Positions 38,117-45,461 of a stretch of DNA of 64,000 nt are shown here, piece by piece. The DNA is from Aggregatimonas sangjinii (GTDB lineage Bacteria > Bacteroidota > Bacteroidia > Flavobacteriales > Flavobacteriaceae): positions 1,065,001-1,129,000 of the forward strand of contig NZ_CP040710.1 of NCBI RefSeq assembly GCF_005943945.1, read 5' to 3'. The position numbers and the translations under genes are program-made. The notes beneath the pieces are model-generated. The model ran no database searches. It was not told the DNA's origin and saw only the letters and a program-made list of their open reading frames with translations. The first letter of the stretch is position 1; the number at the start of each line of letters is the position of its first letter.

Positions 38117-39042
38117 TTACCGCTTTTTGTGACCAGATTTCGGATGTAGTCGAAATTGTCCTGGCGAAATATTTGTAAGACGCTTGAAAAATCGGGAAAA
38201 CGAAGAATGGTCTGCATAGCCCAATTGAAAGGCAATTTCAGAAACGGTAAATTCGGTATGCGTAAGAAGACTTTTAGCTTCGTTAAGCATTGCGCCATCG
38301 ATAAGCATTTTGGCACTTTGTCCGCAGGCGTACTTAATGGTCGCTGAGAGATGTTTTGGGGTCATACAGAAAATATCCGCATAATCCGCCACTTGCATAC
38401 TGGCGTTGAGATGTTTGCTTACTTCCAGTTCAAATCGTGCCACGAGTGCGGTACGACCATTTATGTGTTCCTCTTTTTTCTTCCGACCAGACCATATTCT
38501 TTTAATGGTATTCAATAATGCCCATAGGTATCCACTGATAATCTGAGTCGAGAATGAATCTTGCTGTTCATAGAGCAAATTGATTTTTTCAAAAAGAAGG
38601 TTGAGTTCTCTTAGCTCGGTGTAGCTGAGCTCAACAAGTACATCCGTATTGGAATAGGAAAAAAGGGAAAATCCTTTACGAATTCTGCGTTGTCAGAATT
38701 GAACGAAAGGAATTCAGGCTTGAAATACAATGTAAAACCATTAAGCATCTTCATTGCATCAGCAGATACTTCGATTCATTGCAATTGCCTCGGCGGTACC
38801 AATTGCAGGGTGGCATCACTCAATTTTTCAGAATAATGAGAATATCGATATAAAATATCGGCGTTTATAAAGAGACTGATATCAAAGAAGTGTTGACGAA
38901 AAAATGGTGTTATACAACCCGAATCTTTCCTCATATTTGTATTTAGCCTGTAGATATGAAAGATGGATTGTTCAGGTGCTCTACGAAAGCCAAAATTATA
39001 TAGGCAAGAATTAAATTCTTTATAGTCTTCTATTTGATTCAT
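38117..39042 (-). pseudogene. AraC family regulator, inactivated by a nonsense codon and a frameshift
   Basis: Three collinear fragments make one AraC-type gene. The N-terminal part (39042 to 38779, 88 codons) has the cupin-like sensor region ending LVPPRQLQ. It is cut by TGA at 38776-38778, where Trp is likely ancestral. Reading continues IEVSADAMKMLNGFTLYFKPEF to NAEFVKDFPFF; there the A6 run at 38659-38664 has lost one base and the frame changes to SYSNTDVLVELSYTEL, leading into the double HTH (VSEIAFQLGYADHSSFSRFFKR). The direct repeats at 38015-38047 are probably its operator. Restoring the two changes gives a normal regulator of about 300 residues. Confidence 0.85.
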
Positions 39043-39079
39043 TATAAAAATGTGCGTATAAAGATAATAAAATACAGTT

Positions 39080-40117
39080 TTAACGCTGTTTTCTAAATTG
39101 TGAGGGCGTCATTCCCATTTGCTTTTTGAAGAAATTTGCGAAATGGTTCGGGTAATTGTAGTAGAGGTCAAAGGCGATTTCTTTGATGCTTTTAGTTGTG
39201 TTGGTCAGTTTGGATTTTGATAGACTTAGGATATGGCCATAAATGATTTCGGAAGCCGAACTGTCCGTTATGCGTTTGACGACCGCATTGAAATGGTTAG
39301 GATGCATATTGAGTTTATCGGCATAAAACTGGACTTGATTTGGTAATGCGTCATTGTAAGTCTGTCCGGGATGAAAGGCAATATCGAGCATTGTTTTAAA
39401 ACGACTGACCGTTGTCAGGTCCTGCGTGCGTTGTGTGGTAGTTATCGTTTTACTTTTAATAGAGTAGTCGTACAATCGTGATACTTTATGCAATAAGATA
39501 TGTAGATAATGCCTGATGATATCTTCGGCCTTTGCACTATTTGTTCTATGCTCTTTAAAGATATCGGCAAATACTTTTGAGAAAAGTAAGGCCGTATCTG
39601 CATCCATATCCAAGGGGATAGTATTGTCTATGAGCAAAAAAGGAAAATCTTCGGTAATACGCTTTCGCGAAAGCGCACCTCTATAAAAATTCTCAGAAAA
39701 TATGACATAGAAGCCTTCCCAGTCTGGTGCAATATCCCACTGGATAATTTGATATGGTGAATTGAAGAAAACGGTCGCTTTTTTATCTGCTGTACTGTAG
39801 TTGCCTGTTTTTGCGAAACCACCGCCATCTAGTTTAACAGCAATGGCATAGAACTCGTGCTTAAATGGTGGCATATTATGATGCACGGTTTTCATATTTT
39901 CCTCGAAACTTCGAATGTCAAATTCTGGCCAACGTGGTTTTGAAATGCCGATGCCCTTGCAATATGCTTCTAATGTGGAAAAATGGTTCAAATTATCATA
40001 AAGTGATTTTAACAAAAATACGGAAATACTACTTTTATTCTGTTCAGCCCATTCCCCTACATTTCGCGAAAAGCTACATTTCGGGAAAAGAGCTTCACTA
40101 AAATATCTTGGACACAA
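39080..40117 (-). CDS. AraC family transcriptional regulator, N-terminus uncertain
   Basis: The ORF reaches 345 codons. Its homologous part starts near SLYDNLNHFSTLEAYCKGIGI (residue 38 on): a cupin sensor (HEFYAIAVKLDGGG, VFFNSPYQIIQWD) and a C-terminal AraC HTH pair (QVQFYADKLNMHPNHFNAVVKRIT, IKEIAFDLYYNYPNHFANFFKKQMGMTPSQFRKQR). There is no ATG in the first 70 codons, and the first 30 codons are translated intergenic repeat, so the start is a TTG/other codon or the original 5' end was replaced when the repeat inserted. Neighbouring target genes are probably the SDR genes on either side. Confidence 0.8.
   Translation of the reverse strand: MCPRYFSEALFPKCSFSRNVGEWAEQNKSSISVFLLKSLYDNLNHFSTLEAYCKGIGISKPRWPEFDIRSFEENMKTVHHNMPPFKHEFYAIAVKLDGGGFAKTGNYSTADKKATVFFNSPYQIIQWDIAPDWEGFYVIFSENFYRGALSRKRITEDFPFLLIDNTIPLDMDADTALLFSKVFADIFKEHRTNSAKAEDIIRHYLHILLHKVSRLYDYSIKSKTITTTQRTQDLTTVSRFKTMLDIAFHPGQTYNDALPNQVQFYADKLNMHPNHFNAVVKRITDSSASEIIYGHILSLSKSKLTNTTKSIKEIAFDLYYNYPNHFANFFKKQMGMTPSQFRKQR
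39660..39675. repeat. Iterated 16-bp palindrome, copy 3
   Basis: CGCTTTCGCGAAAGCG inside the AraC family gene; here read in another frame, as LSRKR. Confidence 0.9.
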
Positions 40118-40182
40118 TCCCCAATTTTAACTTTCCATTCCGTTAACCCTTCCCGCTGCTCTGGGAAGGAACACTACATTCC
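40045..40182 (+). repeat. Intergenic repeat, copy A
   Basis: First of three copies (others 43380-43490 and 49026-49197, same orientation). Shared core: CAGCCCATTCCCCTACAT, GGGAAAAGAGCTTCACT, TTGGACACAATCCCCAATTT and CTTTCCATTCCGTTAA. The right part folds as CCTTCCC-gctgctct-GGGAAGG (40148-40169). Confidence 0.85.
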
Positions 40183-40231
40183 CGAGCCGAAATTGTGAAT
40201 AGAGTTCGCTTTAAAAAGAGCCATTGGGAAA

Positions 40232-41062
40232 TTAGTAAACCGCAGTTTGCGCTATTTCCTTGTTAGCTTCCAAATCATCTCGGACACTATCCAATTTCAT
40301 TCCAATGGTCATTAGTGCCACTTTACCAAGAGGAAGACGAAGCGATGGCTTTTCGGAATTCACCAAATCAATAATTGCTTTGGCAGCTTTTTCTGGGTCA
40401 CCCTCTTGTTTACCGTCTACGCCTTTGAGCTTGGCCCTAAAAGCACCGGCAGTTTCAGCGTAGTCATTGATTTCATTTTCAGCAAGGCCTAAACCGTCAC
40501 CGGCAAATTTCGTACGGAACGGACCTGGTTCGATAATGGAAACTTTTATGCCCAAAGGTGCGACTTCTTGCGCCAAAGCTTCGCTGAAACCTTCCAAGGC
40601 AAACTTACTTGCGTTATAGATTCCGAATCCCGCAAAAGCTTTAATACCACCGTGAGATGATATTTGAACGATTTGTCCATTTTTCTCTTCTCGCATATAC
40701 GGTAAAACGGTTTGGGTAAGTTTGAGCGTACCGAAAACATTCGCTTCAAAAACACGTCTTACTTCTTCCATCGAGGTTTCTTCTACCGCGCCTACAAAAC
40801 CGATGCCTGCATTGTTGACCAATACATCGATACGACCGTATTGTGTGATGATATCTCTGACGGTAGTTTCTATATTTTCTTCATTCGTAATATCCAGTAG
40901 AACAGAATGTGCTGTTGTGGCAAATTTCTTATTGAATTCTTCAACCTGAGATTGCTTCCGGAATGTTCCTACAACGAAGTCGCCAGTAGCCATTACAGAT
41001 TCAGCAAGTGCCTTACCCAATCCGCTTGATATTCCTGTGATAAACCATATTCTATTTTTCAT
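40232..41062 (-). CDS. Short-chain dehydrogenase/reductase
   Basis: A 276-residue classical SDR with TGISSGLG at residues 9-16, NNAG at about 87, catalytic Ser in QISSHGG and YNASK. The C-terminal half resembles 17-beta-hydroxysteroid-dehydrogenase-like and retinol dehydrogenase-like bacterial SDRs (EPGPFRTKFAG). It is the last gene of the peroxiredoxin-DoxX-SRPBCC-SDR operon and overlaps the preceding gene by 11 bp, showing tight coupling. Substrate unknown. Confidence 0.92.
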   Translation of the reverse strand: MKNRIWFITGISSGLGKALAESVMATGDFVVGTFRKQSQVEEFNKKFATTAHSVLLDITNEENIETTVRDIITQYGRIDVLVNNAGIGFVGAVEETSMEEVRRVFEANVFGTLKLTQTVLPYMREEKNGQIVQISSHGGIKAFAGFGIYNASKFALEGFSEALAQEVAPLGIKVSIIEPGPFRTKFAGDGLGLAENEINDYAETAGAFRAKLKGVDGKQEGDPEKAAKAIIDLVNSEKPSLRLPLGKVALMTIGMKLDSVRDDLEANKEIAQTAVY

Positions 41063-41558
41063 AATATTTATTTTTTACGTTACTTAAAAGTGTTCTTTGA
41101 AAGTTGTCGATTGTTGTTCGCATCTTCTCTTCGTTTGTCTTATCTGTTTTAAAGACTGCTTTAAAGCGAATCACAAATTCAGGACTATCTGTTTGCGTGA
41201 TGCTTATAGTCGCTTTATAATAGGATAGTGGCATCGGTGTTTCCAGCATCTCATACGAGATGACGCGTTTTTTATTATCAAGCTTTGTGATTTCCTCAAC
41301 GACCTTAGCACCATTTGCGTTTAAAGTCAATGTCACTATGGCACCTTTACCATTACCAATTCCCTCTGTCTCGCCTATGATTTCAGGAACCAGTTTGTCA
41401 AGATTTCCCAAATTGGAAATTGCTGTCCATACTTCATCCAAATCAGCATTCAGAACAATGTCGTTCTCAACCTTTACTTTGACCGTATTTTGGGCGTTCA
41501 GACTACACATCATCAATAGAAAAGAAAGAGTCAGAATTCCTGTTTTATATAAATCCAT
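41052..41558 (-). CDS. Secreted SRPBCC-fold (START/Bet v1-like) protein
   Basis: A 168-residue protein with a signal peptide (TGILTLSFLLMMCSLNAQ). The mature part has the SRPBCC pattern: ENDIVLNADLDEVWTAISNLGNLDKLVPEII at the N-terminus, ISYEMLETPMPLSYYKATISI in the middle, and a long C-terminal helix. The fold binds small hydrophobic ligands; export is uncommon. The gene overlaps its neighbours on both sides (14 and 11 bp) within the operon driven from 42636. Confidence 0.85.
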   Translation of the reverse strand: MDLYKTGILTLSFLLMMCSLNAQNTVKVKVENDIVLNADLDEVWTAISNLGNLDKLVPEIIGETEGIGNGKGAIVTLTLNANGAKVVEEITKLDNKKRVISYEMLETPMPLSYYKATISITQTDSPEFVIRFKAVFKTDKTNEEKMRTTIDNFQRTLLSNVKNKYYEK

Positions 41559-41931
41559 AAGTCATTGCTTTTTTGATGTTGTTGAACTGTAGGTAAGATA
41601 TAATCACGAAAAGAATTGTTGGTAGCAACCATATTCCGTTACCGATAAAGTCGTGGGCGATATGAAAGGCCATAATATTGAAAATCACCGGTAGTAATAC
41701 CAGCCAACCTATAAATCTAGTTTTGGGAATCAATAGCAGAATTCCGCCGGTAATTTCTGCAATAGCAACTATAATATAGAGATAGGATGTAAACATTGCA
41801 CCCATAAAACCTTGTGCTGTTGCATCGGCAGGTGGTTCTACTGGGATAAAACCGAAGAATTTATTAAGACCGAATATGATCATTAGTATAGCGAGTAGCC
41901 AGATGGCGATGTTTTGAATTGTATTTTTCAT
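41545..41931 (-). CDS. DoxX-like membrane protein
   Basis: A 128-residue protein with four predicted transmembrane helices (IAIWLLAILMIIFGLNKF; MFTSYLYIIVAIAEITGGILLLI; IGWLVLLPVIFNIMAFHIA; IWLLPTILFVIISYL). The first helix contains the GLNKF motif seen in DoxX-like proteins. The family often accompanies redox or thiol stress genes; here a peroxiredoxin gene lies 2 bp upstream. Precise activity unknown. Confidence 0.88.
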   Translation of the reverse strand: MKNTIQNIAIWLLAILMIIFGLNKFFGFIPVEPPADATAQGFMGAMFTSYLYIIVAIAEITGGILLLIPKTRFIGWLVLLPVIFNIMAFHIAHDFIGNGIWLLPTILFVIISYLQFNNIKKAMTYGFI

Positions 41932-41933
41932 CG

Positions 41934-42599
41934 TTATGATTTTAAAGAGTTAATGATTTCCGAGACTTCCACTCGGTTTCTATAGTCACCGCCTTCCGCT
42001 TTCGCGAAAGCGATAGTACCGTCTTGATTGATTACAAATACGGCAGGAAATGGTAATTCCCTAGAATCATCGGAATAATGGGCGTCGAAGTCAAAACCTA
42101 ATTCAGTCATCTTATCCACTGGTGCGTCACCATTTTTGAAAACAGTCGTATAATTTCTGGCGACGATGTTACCGTTATCGCTCAATACTTCAAATTTGAG
42201 CTCGTTCTTTTCCCTGATGCTCAAAGATTCATCTGGGGTTTGTGGCGAAATAGCAACCAATTTTGCACCTAAAGCGTGTATTTCATCTAAGGAATTTTGA
42301 TAATGTGCCAACTGTAGATTACAGTATGGACACCAGGTTCCCCTATAGAAAACCAACACCACTTTGTTCTTTTGTAATAACTTGGATAACGTGATAGTTT
42401 CATCAGATGCATTGGATAACGAAAAATCCGATGCTTTGTCACCAACTTCTACTTTCAATATAGATTGGTGTTCTTTTTGAAGGTTCTGGGCATCGTTGTC
42501 AAACACATCCAAAGCCTCTTTAGGAAGCATTTCACCCAAATTTCCTCTTAAATTAGTGAGGGCTTCTTGATAGGTAGGTAAACTTTCTTTAGTATTCAT
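41934..42599 (-). CDS. Peroxiredoxin-like AhpC/TSA family protein
   Basis: A 221-residue cytosolic thioredoxin-fold protein. The redox motif is YRGTWCPYCNLQ at about residue 88, with two cysteines separated by two residues, as in PrxQ-like or thiol-reductase-like relatives; the N-terminal KEHQSILKVEVGDKASDFSL is family-typical. It heads the operon with DoxX, SRPBCC and SDR genes. A Crp-type activator site lies 29.5 bp upstream of its -7 box, and the activator gene is next door. The palindrome CGCTTTCGCGAAAGCG is near its C-terminus (read IAFAKAEGGDY). Confidence 0.92.
   Translation of the reverse strand: MNTKESLPTYQEALTNLRGNLGEMLPKEALDVFDNDAQNLQKEHQSILKVEVGDKASDFSLSNASDETITLSKLLQKNKVVLVFYRGTWCPYCNLQLAHYQNSLDEIHALGAKLVAISPQTPDESLSIREKNELKFEVLSDNGNIVARNYTTVFKNGDAPVDKMTELGFDFDAHYSDDSRELPFPAVFVINQDGTIAFAKAEGGDYRNRVEVSEIINSLKS
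41997..42012. repeat. Iterated 16-bp palindrome, copy 4
   Basis: CGCTTTCGCGAAAGCG inside the peroxiredoxin gene; read as AFAKA. Confidence 0.9.
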
Positions 42600-42635
42600 T
42601 TTATGTACTTTATAGTTATGTCAATATTGACACTA

Positions 42636-42703
42636 CAAAGTTGCGACTGATGGGTCACTTTAAAAATGAACTAGATTAGGAAATAGTCTTGAACTAGATT
42701 AAG
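42636..42703 (-). promoter_or_regulatory. Crp-type activator sites and promoter of the peroxiredoxin operon
   Basis: Minus strand. A dyad-like 16-mer CTTGAACTAGATTAAG lies at 42688-42703 (overlapping the crp-like stop codon) and a close copy AATGAACTAGATTAGG at 42665-42680, centre 42672.5. The -7 box CAACTTTG (one mismatch to TAnnTTTG) starts at 42643, 29.5 bp from that centre. No -33 TTTG is present, as expected for an activator-dependent promoter. Confidence 0.7.
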
Positions 42704-43286
42704 ATTTTGAGGAAAGGTTCTTTCGGATTTTGGACATAAATTCGGGTGTCATACCCAAATAGGATGCAATTACTTTCTGCGGAACTCGACGGACAATGTT
42801 TGGGTAACGTTGTAAAAGTTCAAGGTATTTTTCTTCTGCCGTCATACTCAAATTGGACAGAGCACGCTTTCGTGAAAACGCGAACGCTTTTTCCGTAGAA
42901 ATTCTGAAATACTCGCTTAGGTTATGAATTTCTTTGCAAAGCCCTTCAATATCCTCATAGGTCATCTGAAAAATAATAGAGTCTTCTAGAGCCTCTACGT
43001 AAAGAGTAGCCGGAGTTTGAGTAATATAGCTATAGAAGTCGCTTACAAACCAATCTTCAATAGCGATTTGAACGGTATGCTCTTTGCCATCACCATCTAT
43101 AAAGTAAGAGCGGAAAGCACCTTTTACTACGTAGTTTCTGTAGTTGCAAACGTAACCAGGTTGGTCAATAAATTGCCGTTTTTTAATCTTGGTTGTACGA
43201 ATAATGCCAATTAATCGCTCTTTTTCTTCTTCGGAAAGAGTGACATATCGAGCGATATTTTGTAGTATATTATTGTATGTTTCCAA
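42699..43286 (-). CDS. Crp/Fnr family transcriptional regulator (first of two)
   Basis: A 195-residue protein with an N-terminal cyclic-nucleotide-binding-like beta barrel (QFIDQPGYVCNYRNYVVKGAFRSYFIDGDGKEHTVQIA) and a C-terminal winged helix (VPQKVIASYLGMTPEFMSKIRKNL). Phosphate-cassette residues of true cAMP binders are not evident. The only start in register is a TTG at 43286. It lies directly upstream of the peroxiredoxin operon; copies of its presumed site CTTGAACTAGATTAAG occur before that operon and, inverted, before its own gene. A degenerate form of the iterated palindrome (42865-42876) is read FSRKR. Confidence 0.9.
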   Translation of the reverse strand: METYNNILQNIARYVTLSEEEKERLIGIIRTTKIKKRQFIDQPGYVCNYRNYVVKGAFRSYFIDGDGKEHTVQIAIEDWFVSDFYSYITQTPATLYVEALEDSIIFQMTYEDIEGLCKEIHNLSEYFRISTEKAFAFSRKRALSNLSMTAEEKYLELLQRYPNIVRRVPQKVIASYLGMTPEFMSKIRKNLSSKS

Positions 43287-43325
43287 ATGGTCTAAGACGG
43301 ATATTATTGTTTTTTAAATTGACCA

Positions 43326-43370
43326 TAAAGATACATTTATCGAAAAACTTAAAACTTAATCTAGTTCAAG
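43326..43370 (-). promoter_or_regulatory. Autoregulatory Crp-type site and promoter of the first Crp/Fnr gene
   Basis: CTTAATCTAGTTCAAG at 43355-43370 is the exact reverse complement of the site at 42688-42703. Its centre (43362.5) is 29.5 bp upstream of a minus-strand box TATCTTTA starting at 43333 (one mismatch to TAnnTTTG). Confidence 0.65.
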
Positions 43371-43379
43371 AAACCCGTT

Positions 43380-43490
43380 CAGCCCATTCCCTTACATGTC
43401 TCGAAAAGCTACATTTAGGGAAAAGAACTTCACTATACAGGTTTTGGACACAATCCCCAATTTTGGCTTTCCATTCCCTTAATCCCTACA
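43380..43490 (+). repeat. Intergenic repeat, copy B
   Basis: Second copy, lacking the right-hand hairpin. It retains CAGCCCATTCCCTTACAT, GGGAAAAGAACTTCACT and TTGGACACAATCCCCAATTT. It sits between the divergent promoters of the two Crp/Fnr genes. Confidence 0.85.
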
Positions 43491-43500
43491 AACGATTTAT

Positions 43501-43545
43501 TGTGACTCAAATCACATCATACTCTCTTCAATTTCACTATTTTTA
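43501..43545 (+). promoter_or_regulatory. CRP-consensus site and promoter of the second Crp/Fnr gene
   Basis: TGTGA-CTCAAA-TCACA at 43501-43516 is a perfect match to the E. coli CRP consensus arms. Its centre (43508.5) is 29.5 bp upstream of TATTTTTA at 43538-43545 (one mismatch to TAnnTTTG). Position before the regulator gene suggests autoactivation. Confidence 0.7.
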
Positions 43546-43577
43546 TAGGTACACATTTTTAAACCCTACCGTAATAA

Positions 43578-44153
43578 TTGAAGGCAGAAAGTCAAATTCT
43601 TCGCAATACCTTAAATCAGTTCAATATACTGACAGATGACGAATTTGAGCAATTTCTTAATGTCACTGACCTTCAGCAATTCAAGAAAAAAGAATATCTA
43701 CTGCGCCAAGGCAATTATCATAGCGGATTGTTCTTTGTAATTGAGGGCGTAGTTGGTCTTTACGAGCTAATGAATGACAAGGAAGTGTATCTTGATTTCT
43801 TTCTTACTACCAGTTTTGCAACAGACCTTGAGAGCCTTACCTCACAGACGGTAGCCAGAAAAAACTTGGTGGCACTAGACGATTGTAAAACCTTCTTTTT
43901 ATCTCGTAAGGAGTTGCTAAAACTATATGACGTTTCCCCTGCATATGAACGTCTCGGGAGAAAAATGCTCGAGCATATAGTAACCCAACAACGCAAACTC
44001 ACCTCGGTAATAAAAACGCTGTCACCTAAAGAGCAATACGAGTACATAGAAAATAATAGGCCAGAATTACTTCAAATGGTCTCTCTTTCTCATCTAGCAT
44101 CCTATCTCGGTTTGGCACGCGAAACCTTGAGCCGAATTCGAGCCAAAGGATAA
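43578..44153 (+). CDS. Crp/Fnr family transcriptional regulator (second of two)
   Basis: A 191-residue regulator with an N-terminal cyclic-nucleotide-binding-like domain (EQFLNVTDLQQFKKKEYLLRQGNYHSGLFFVIEGVVGLYEL) and a C-terminal helix-turn-helix (LSHLASYLGLARETLSRIRAKG). The recognition helix RETLSR has the same Arg-Glu...Arg pattern as E. coli CRP, matching the TGTGA-N6-TCACA sites found before this gene and before the next. No ATG is available; a TTG at 43578 is the only start in register after an in-frame stop. Confidence 0.9.
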   Translation: MKAESQILRNTLNQFNILTDDEFEQFLNVTDLQQFKKKEYLLRQGNYHSGLFFVIEGVVGLYELMNDKEVYLDFFLTTSFATDLESLTSQTVARKNLVALDDCKTFFLSRKELLKLYDVSPAYERLGRKMLEHIVTQQRKLTSVIKTLSPKEQYEYIENNRPELLQMVSLSHLASYLGLARETLSRIRAKG

Positions 44154-44178
44154 ACCTTCTCCTTCTCCCATAGCATTA

Positions 44179-44223
44179 TGTGATTTCAATCACACTTTTT
44201 CGCCTTTATAAAAAATAAATTTG
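44179..44223 (+). promoter_or_regulatory. CRP-consensus site and promoter of the SnoaL-like lipoprotein gene
   Basis: TGTGA-TTTCAA-TCACA at 44179-44194 (centre 44186.5) is 29.5 bp upstream of an exact TAnnTTTG box, TAAATTTG, at 44216-44223. The lipoprotein gene starts 27 bp later. Confidence 0.75.
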
Positions 44224-44249
44224 TGCTTGTAATCTAAAAACATATTGAG

Positions 44250-44702
44250 ATGAAAAAAATCACATCAATGCTCGTTGCCATTCTATGCCTGAGCGTAATA
44301 AGTTGTAAATCACAAAACACAAAAAATGACCCAGCTATGGAAAAAGAAATTAAAGATGTAGTTATCGCTTTCGCGAAAGCGGGAGAAGAAAGAAATATAG
44401 CTGCTTACGACGAACTCTTCCACGAAGATTTTAGGGTGATTGCCAACCGATATCCAACGCCGGACAAAACCTCTATAATACCAGCAGCCGGATACATCGC
44501 ACTTATTACCAAAGGAGTAATAGGCGGAAATAAACTTGAAGTAAAATTTAACGATATAGCTATTGCAGAACACTCGGCTACCGTGCGTGCACATTTTAAG
44601 GATGAGAACGGTGGTGGACAATTAGTGACCATATTATTAGTGAAAAATCAAGAGGACAAATGGCAGATGATTGCTGATATGGCTACTCAAATCAAAAAGT
44701 GA
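44250..44702 (+). CDS. SnoaL/NTF2-like lipoprotein
   Basis: A 150-residue lipoprotein with lipobox VISC (Cys19). The mature domain is NTF2-like: EIKDVVIAFAKAGEERNIAAYDELFHEDFRVIANRYPTPDK, then strands ending LVKNQEDKWQMIADMATQIKK. Such folds serve as ligand pockets or small isomerases/hydrolases; no catalytic dyad can be assigned. It follows the second Crp/Fnr regulator and has its own CRP-type site. The palindrome CGCTTTCGCGAAAGCG is read as AFAKA within helix one. Its TGA overlaps the ATG of a signal-peptide-only ORF. Confidence 0.82.
   Translation: MKKITSMLVAILCLSVISCKSQNTKNDPAMEKEIKDVVIAFAKAGEERNIAAYDELFHEDFRVIANRYPTPDKTSIIPAAGYIALITKGVIGGNKLEVKFNDIAIAEHSATVRAHFKDENGGGQLVTILLVKNQEDKWQMIADMATQIKK
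44366..44381. repeat. Iterated 16-bp palindrome, copy 5
   Basis: CGCTTTCGCGAAAGCG inside the SnoaL-like lipoprotein gene; read as AFAKA. Confidence 0.9.
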
Positions 44703-44782
44703 TGAACTTATTTTCGAAATGTATAGTGCTCATAGCATTAATCGCTACATCTATGGCAAACGGACAAAAACTTAAAAATTAA
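44702..44782 (+). pseudogene. Signal-peptide-only ORF, 26 aa (probable truncated secreted protein)
   Basis: The ATG overlaps the preceding TGA by one base (TGATG). The product is MNLFSKCIVLIALIATSMANGQKLKN, a complete signal peptide with a cleavage-like site after NGQ and then a stop after five residues. It looks like the remnant of a secreted-protein gene deleted just after its signal sequence, or a free hydrophobic peptide. Confidence 0.5.
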
Positions 44783-44833
44783 GTGCCCCCGATAACGGCT
44801 CCGTCATTTTTGGCGCAGTTTTTTTATATAAAA

Positions 44834-45334
44834 ATGGAAGAAATAGTAATTCAGGTCAATGCTAATAACGTATGGGATTATCTCGGAGAAGGGTTTGGAG
44901 ATATTGCGGTGTATGATAGTAATGTGATTGAGTCCATAGGTTTTAGTCCACCTATATTAATGAATGCGCCTAGTGATAAAAGGAGGGCTATCTATCCCGA
45001 AAACTATGAATACATTGAGCGGTTAATTCAATTTAGTTCAGAAAGTAGAAGTTTAGCTTTTATAAACTTAAGAGGTTTCTCATTTCCCTATAAGAAAATC
45101 GAAGTTTCGGTGAAAGTTATATCGCTCGATAAAAATGTTTCCATTCTACGATGGAAAGTTGATATAAAACTAACCTTTTGGACATTTTTCTATATAAAAC
45201 AGCAGTACTCGAAAGCTATTAGAAAGCACTATCGAACACAGTTTGCAGAATTAAAATACTACCTAGAAAATGACAAGCAGAAAAGGTCATCCAATGTGTC
45301 GGATTATAATTTTATGCTTTTGTTTGATTATTGA
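44834..45334 (+). CDS. SRPBCC/polyketide cyclase-like protein
   Basis: A 166-residue protein starting at ATG 44834. The pattern EEIVIQVNANNVWDYLGEGFGDIAVYDSNVIESIGF and a long C-terminal helix suggest an SRPBCC ligand-binding fold; the intervening strands end in LRWKVDIKLTFWTFFY. No signal peptide. An in-frame GTG upstream gives an implausible extension. It is the third gene of the plus-strand group under the second Crp/Fnr regulator. The assignment is by pattern and is moderate. Confidence 0.65.
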   Translation: MEEIVIQVNANNVWDYLGEGFGDIAVYDSNVIESIGFSPPILMNAPSDKRRAIYPENYEYIERLIQFSSESRSLAFINLRGFSFPYKKIEVSVKVISLDKNVSILRWKVDIKLTFWTFFYIKQQYSKAIRKHYRTQFAELKYYLENDKQKRSSNVSDYNFMLLFDY

Positions 45335-45461
45335 TTTGTGTTTGCTATTTTACATTTTAATCTATACTGGACATTTCAAAATCTATTCGTCATCGATTAA
45401 ACGTCTTCCAAAATCTGTTGTGACTAAAATCTTCCCTTTCTGTTTATTGGAGGCCATATAA
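45270..45461 (+). CDS. Possible small membrane protein, 63 aa
   Basis: This ORF overlaps the end of the SRPBCC-like gene and the 3' end of the antisense dehydrogenase gene. It contains one strongly hydrophobic segment (CRIIILCFCLIIDLCLLFYILIY cut here to its ends CRII...LIY) after a basic start MTSRKGHP. It may be real and translationally coupled, or a frame artefact. Confidence 0.25.
   Translation: MTSRKGHPMCRIIILCFCLIIDLCLLFYILIYTGHFKIYSSSIKRLPKSVVTKIFPFCLLEAI

Noticed and set aside
38655-38670. Programmed frameshift at CCCTTTTTTCC in the AraC gene
   Set aside because: The run could be slippery, but the same gene also has an in-frame TGA upstream, so decay explains both.
43277-43639. 120-codon plus-strand ORF between the two Crp/Fnr genes
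   Set aside because: It runs through repeat copy B, the promoter region and the start of the second regulator in another frame; composition is not protein-like.
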